From Subsaxibacter sp. CAU 1640 (lineage in GTDB: Bacteria; Bacteroidota; Bacteroidia; Flavobacteriales; Flavobacteriaceae): a stretch of DNA of 64,000 nucleotides. The first letter of the stretch is position 1; each line of letters starts with the position of its first letter. Below the pieces are notes generated by a model that was given only the letters and a program-made list of their open reading frames with translations, made no database searches and was not told the DNA's origin. Positions 61,149 to 64,000 of this stretch are shown in pieces. Location of the stretch: assembly GCF_023156585.1 (NCBI RefSeq), contig NZ_JALNMI010000002.1, positions 62,001-126,000 on the forward strand, in the 5' to 3' direction. A program made the translations under genes and the position numbers.

Positions 61149-62606
61149 TTATAATAGCGGCGCCCAAAGTCTGCAATAAGATTCTTGAAATTTTTGTCCT
61201 TTTGACCTATTTCTCCAACGCTCTAGATCCACTTCTTCGCTATCTTTTAAATCTTCTATAAAATGTGATTTAAGCTCAATAGATTTTTCTTCGTTATAAA
61301 TCATAGCATTAATTTCAAAATTGATATTAAAACTTCTATAATCCATGTTTGATGTTCCTATTGTAGACAACTTATCATCAATTACAATAGTTTTGGCATG
61401 AATAAAACCTTTACAATATCTATAAATTTTAACGTTTGCTTCCATCAAGCATTCTAAATAGGAATTTGTGGCATGTTTTGCAGTCCAAGAGTCAGAGTCT
61501 TTAGGGATAAGTAATCTTACATCAACCCCGCTTCTACCTGCAACTTGCATCGCTGTAATGATTTGATCGTTTGGAATAAAATATGGTGTTGTAATATACA
61601 CATAGTTTTCTGCAGTGACTATCGCCGTAAAAATTACATCCATTATATTTGCCCAATCAGTGTCCGGACCGCTAGCTGCTATTTGTACTGCTAATTTATT
61701 GTTACACTCTTCTTTAGGAAAATACTTTTCTTCAATCTTAAGCTTACAACCAGACACAAATTCCCAGGTCATCAAAAATTGAATTTGGAGTGATTTCACA
61801 GCTTCTCCCACTATTCTTAAGTGCGTATCTCTCCAATATAAATCAGACTCATCATAGTTAACGTATGTATCCGAAATATTGATTCCTCCCAAATACCCAA
61901 TCTTTCCATCTACGATTGCTATTTTTCTGTGATTTCGGTAATTCATTTTTCCTGTAAAGCCAGGAAACAAAACTGGCATAAATGAATGCCATTGGACACC
62001 GCTTTGTGACAATCGCTTTTTAGATTTACGGCTGACACTACTGCCTACATCATCGATACTCAATCGTACCGCAACACCACTTGATGCCTTATCGCAAAGG
62101 ACATCAATAAGTTCACCACCTATTTTATCATCCCTCAAAATGTAATATTCAAGATGTATGTGCTCTTTGGCATTTCTTAAATCTTCAAGCAATAATTTAA
62201 ATTTATTCTCACCATTCTTAATAATCTGCAATTCATTGTTGATGGTTAAAGGTGAATTTTTACTGCTGCTCAAGAGCTTCACCAATTTTATTCGCTCGTC
62301 CAATAGATCGTTTTTCAACTCTCGAACCTCATCTTTTTCGGGTTGAAGCTCACCGTTGATATTTGAAATAATGCTTTGATTTAAGACATGCTTTCTGTTA
62401 AAAATTTTATCTTTTCTATAATCTTGTCCAAAGAGGTAATAAACGATTAGGCCAAAAAAAGGAAAAAACACCAAAACGATAATATAAGATATCGTTTTGG
62501 TGGGATTAATGTTTTTCAGTAAAATGAAAAAAGCTACTATGATTACCAAAACATAGTTGATAATCAGCAACAATACCCAAATATTATTGGTTATAAAGTC
62601 GAGCAT
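61149..62606 (-). CDS. cls: Cardiolipin synthase
   Basis: A 485-residue phospholipase D-superfamily enzyme joining phosphatidylglycerol molecules into cardiolipin. Two N-terminal membrane helices (about 8-30 and 38-60), then the first HKD motif in NYRNHRKIAIVDGKIGYLGG and the second in GFIHAKTIVIDDKLSTIGTS, with the Asn following each motif region (GGIN, SNMD) as expected. It acts at the inner membrane. The ATG shares a base with the stop of the lytic transglycosylase gene upstream, so the two are translated together. Confidence 0.92.
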   Translation of the reverse strand: MLDFITNNIWVLLLIINYVLVIIVAFFILLKNINPTKTISYIIVLVFFPFFGLIVYYLFGQDYRKDKIFNRKHVLNQSIISNINGELQPEKDEVRELKNDLLDERIKLVKLLSSSKNSPLTINNELQIIKNGENKFKLLLEDLRNAKEHIHLEYYILRDDKIGGELIDVLCDKASSGVAVRLSIDDVGSSVSRKSKKRLSQSGVQWHSFMPVLFPGFTGKMNYRNHRKIAIVDGKIGYLGGINISDTYVNYDESDLYWRDTHLRIVGEAVKSLQIQFLMTWEFVSGCKLKIEEKYFPKEECNNKLAVQIAASGPDTDWANIMDVIFTAIVTAENYVYITTPYFIPNDQIITAMQVAGRSGVDVRLLIPKDSDSWTAKHATNSYLECLMEANVKIYRYCKGFIHAKTIVIDDKLSTIGTSNMDYRSFNINFEINAMIYNEEKSIELKSHFIEDLKDSEEVDLERWRNRSKGQKFQESYCRLWAPLL

Positions 62607-63538
62607 TAAGGTTTAGAATAATAGCCTTTTTCTGGAATTTCTATAATGTATTGTTTTCTACTTTTATTGTTCAAATGATCCTCTCTGAGCCATGGGTTAT
62701 GAATTTTCAATATCTTGTAATTTATACCATGTTTCTCTGCAAAGGCCGTAAAATCATTTACTTCAGTATCTACTTTCACTTCATAGGTAGGAATATTATT
62801 GTAGAGATCGGACTTATTGAAATTAAAACCATACGCTTTCGGATTTTTCAAAATTTCTTTTAAAGCGATGATTCGAAATATATAACGCCCTGTTTCCTCA
62901 CCCAAGAGTAAATCATAATAATCTTTGACATTTTGGTCCTTAAGCCGCTTAGAAACACCCGCATTGCCAGCATTATAAGCTGCAGCCGCAAGAGTCCACG
63001 AACCCAAAGATTCTTTTGATTTTAATAAATACTTACAGGCAATTTCAGTCGATTTGGCCAAATGATAACGTTCATCTACATTATCGTTCACCTCCAAACC
63101 ATTTTCTCTTGCAGTCGCAGGCATTATTTGCCAAATACCTCTTGCTCCAGCAGGAGAAACTACATTTGATAATCCGCTTTCAATGACTGCCAAATATTTA
63201 AAATCATCAGGAATGCCATGTTTCTTTAAAATTGGCTCAATGATTGGAAAGTACTTTTGCGCTCTTTTGAACATCAACAATCCATTCGACTGCCAATATG
63301 TATTTACCAACAGTTCTCTGTCCATTCGCTCATAAACATCAGGATCACTCAATGGTACAGCCTCACCTGCAAAATCCAGATTTTCAGGAACAGGAATGGC
63401 ATAGACATTATAATCGTTCACTAATTTCTCTTCAGATGAAATGGTATTGTCTTGTGGTGCTTTCTGTACAGCAAAAATGAAAAGCCCTGACAAACAAATC
63501 AATCCAATAGCCGCTAAAACATTTTTTATAGTATTCAT
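62606..63538 (-). CDS. Lytic transglycosylase (SLT/MltD-like)
   Basis: A 310-residue protein from the ATG at 63538, where a signal anchor begins (IKNVLAAIGLICLSGLFIFA); the frame from 63565 adds nine residues. The SLT domain has LAVIESGLSNVVSPAGARGI with the catalytic glutamate, WQIMPATARENGL, and YNAGNAGVSKRL. After it, about 60 residues include a LysM-like region (FTAFAEKHGINYKILKIHNP). The enzyme cuts peptidoglycan to give anhydro-muropeptides. Coupled to cls, hinting at an envelope-maintenance operon. Confidence 0.88.
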   Translation of the reverse strand: MNTIKNVLAAIGLICLSGLFIFAVQKAPQDNTISSEEKLVNDYNVYAIPVPENLDFAGEAVPLSDPDVYERMDRELLVNTYWQSNGLLMFKRAQKYFPIIEPILKKHGIPDDFKYLAVIESGLSNVVSPAGARGIWQIMPATARENGLEVNDNVDERYHLAKSTEIACKYLLKSKESLGSWTLAAAAYNAGNAGVSKRLKDQNVKDYYDLLLGEETGRYIFRIIALKEILKNPKAYGFNFNKSDLYNNIPTYEVKVDTEVNDFTAFAEKHGINYKILKIHNPWLREDHLNNKSRKQYIIEIPEKGYYSKP

Positions 63539-63579
63539 AATCTTATTTTTTATAAAAGTAAACAAATATTGGTTTCGTT

Positions 63580-64000
63580 TTAATACTTATCCAGTATAAG
63601 TTTTGGTAAATTTTCGTTAAACCACTTACTCTTAAATATGATCATAATATGGGTTCCACCCTTTATAACGATACAATTGCCTCCACACGAATGCGTGAAG
63701 ACAGCATCTTTATCACCATGAATATAAATTGCACCTTCAATTGGCTGGTCTTGATCCCAACAAATCATTTGCTTTAATGCCCAATCCAAATAGCGTTTAT
63801 CGTTCACAGCCAAATATGTTTTATATAAATCAATCCGTTTTGAAATCGCTTCATTGAACGCATATTTTTTGAGAACGTCTAGGTTAGAAAGTAATTGCGT
63901 TGGAGCAAATTTATATGCTTTGAAAAATTTTGCTATTCTCATTCGTTTTGGCAATTCATGCTTGCTCTTCACACTAGAAACAACAATCAGTTTACGCACT
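63580..64000 (-). CDS. Alpha/beta hydrolase, C-terminal part (partial at window edge)
   Basis: The last 139 codons of a gene that continues beyond 64000. The segment has the late part of an alpha/beta hydrolase: RKLIVVSSVKS (strand after the nucleophile), a cap-like helical stretch, IEGAIYIHGDKDAVF with the acid aspartate, and KGGTHIMII with the catalytic histidine. The nucleophile elbow and start lie outside the window; the GTG at 63999 is inside the fold and not the true start. It ends 41 bases upstream of the transglycosylase gene's start and may share its operon. Confidence 0.72.
   Translation of the reverse strand, partial: VRKLIVVSSVKSKHELPKRMRIAKFFKAYKFAPTQLLSNLDVLKKYAFNEAISKRIDLYKTYLAVNDKRYLDWALKQMICWDQDQPIEGAIYIHGDKDAVFTHSCGGNCIVIKGGTHIMIIFKSKWFNENLPKLILDKY

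Overview
The window reads as chromosome of a low-GC member of the Bacteroidota, most likely a marine Flavobacteriaceae relative. The evidence is a type IX secretion sorting domain, DUF4252 and haem-binding-domain proteins, a flavobacterial-style CarB of 950 residues, a Bacteroidota-type Wzc/Wza pair, and several promoters of the phylum's own form (TTTG, about 19 bp, TAnnTTTG; clear ahead of rmuC and rpmH, and with an 18-bp spacer ahead of the wza-like gene). No insertion sequence, prophage, CRISPR array, tRNA or rRNA was seen, and no intergenic stretch exceeds 300 bases.

Positions 1-29,957 are one surface-polysaccharide locus, read leftwards from a good promoter at 29,928-29,957. In transcription order it holds export and control genes (Wza-like lipoprotein, Wzc-like tyrosine kinase with a YG-repeat tail), an initiating PglC-type phosphosugar transferase, a UDP-HexNAc dehydrogenase plus 4-epimerase pair (TviB/TviC or WbpO/WbpP type, predicted to make UDP-GalNAc uronate), an ABC exporter (Wzm/Wzt type, Wzt with a carbohydrate-binding tail), and then about 21 kb of decoration and assembly genes. 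That last part has twelve glycosyltransferases (GT2, GT4, one exostosin/GT47-like; one cut by the window edge), five different sulfotransferases, four SAM methyltransferases and a glutaminase-less asparagine-synthase homologue. One sulfotransferase is the only gene on the opposite strand. Together they suggest a heavily sulfated, uronate-containing, possibly methyl-capped polysaccharide exported by an ABC transporter.

Positions 30,000-46,900 are mostly housekeeping: two ABC-F proteins, a DEAD-box helicase, TrmH, a CobB-type sirtuin, an isolated glycosyltransferase, a haem-binding-domain protein, a DUF1028 protein, purB, and a leftward ECF sigma factor - membrane protein - DUF4252 - DUF4252 operon with a candidate self-regulated ECF promoter.

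Positions 46,900-64,000 hold an S41 peptidase, a BtuFCD/FecBCD-type uptake system, rmuC plus an acyl-CoA thioesterase, a SatD-like/DUF3307 gene pair, a minimal T9SS-domain protein, carB, rpmH (only 53 codons), a DUF6263 protein with a membrane TPR-like protein, a thioredoxin-fold protein, cardiolipin synthase, a lytic transglycosylase and a partial alpha/beta hydrolase.

The most striking non-coding signal is at 53,604-53,707: four 20-bp TATC-N12-GATA inverted repeats at an exact 28-bp period fill the gap before the SatD-like gene, with a perfect -7 element between the second and third. The SatD-like protein has a C-terminal helix-turn-helix-like segment and a class III nucleotidyl-cyclase-like motif layout, so the pair is my best candidate for an undescribed regulatory system. 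Two families of short degenerate tandem repeats (7-mers and 8-mers) sit directly at gene starts, sometimes supplying the start codon.
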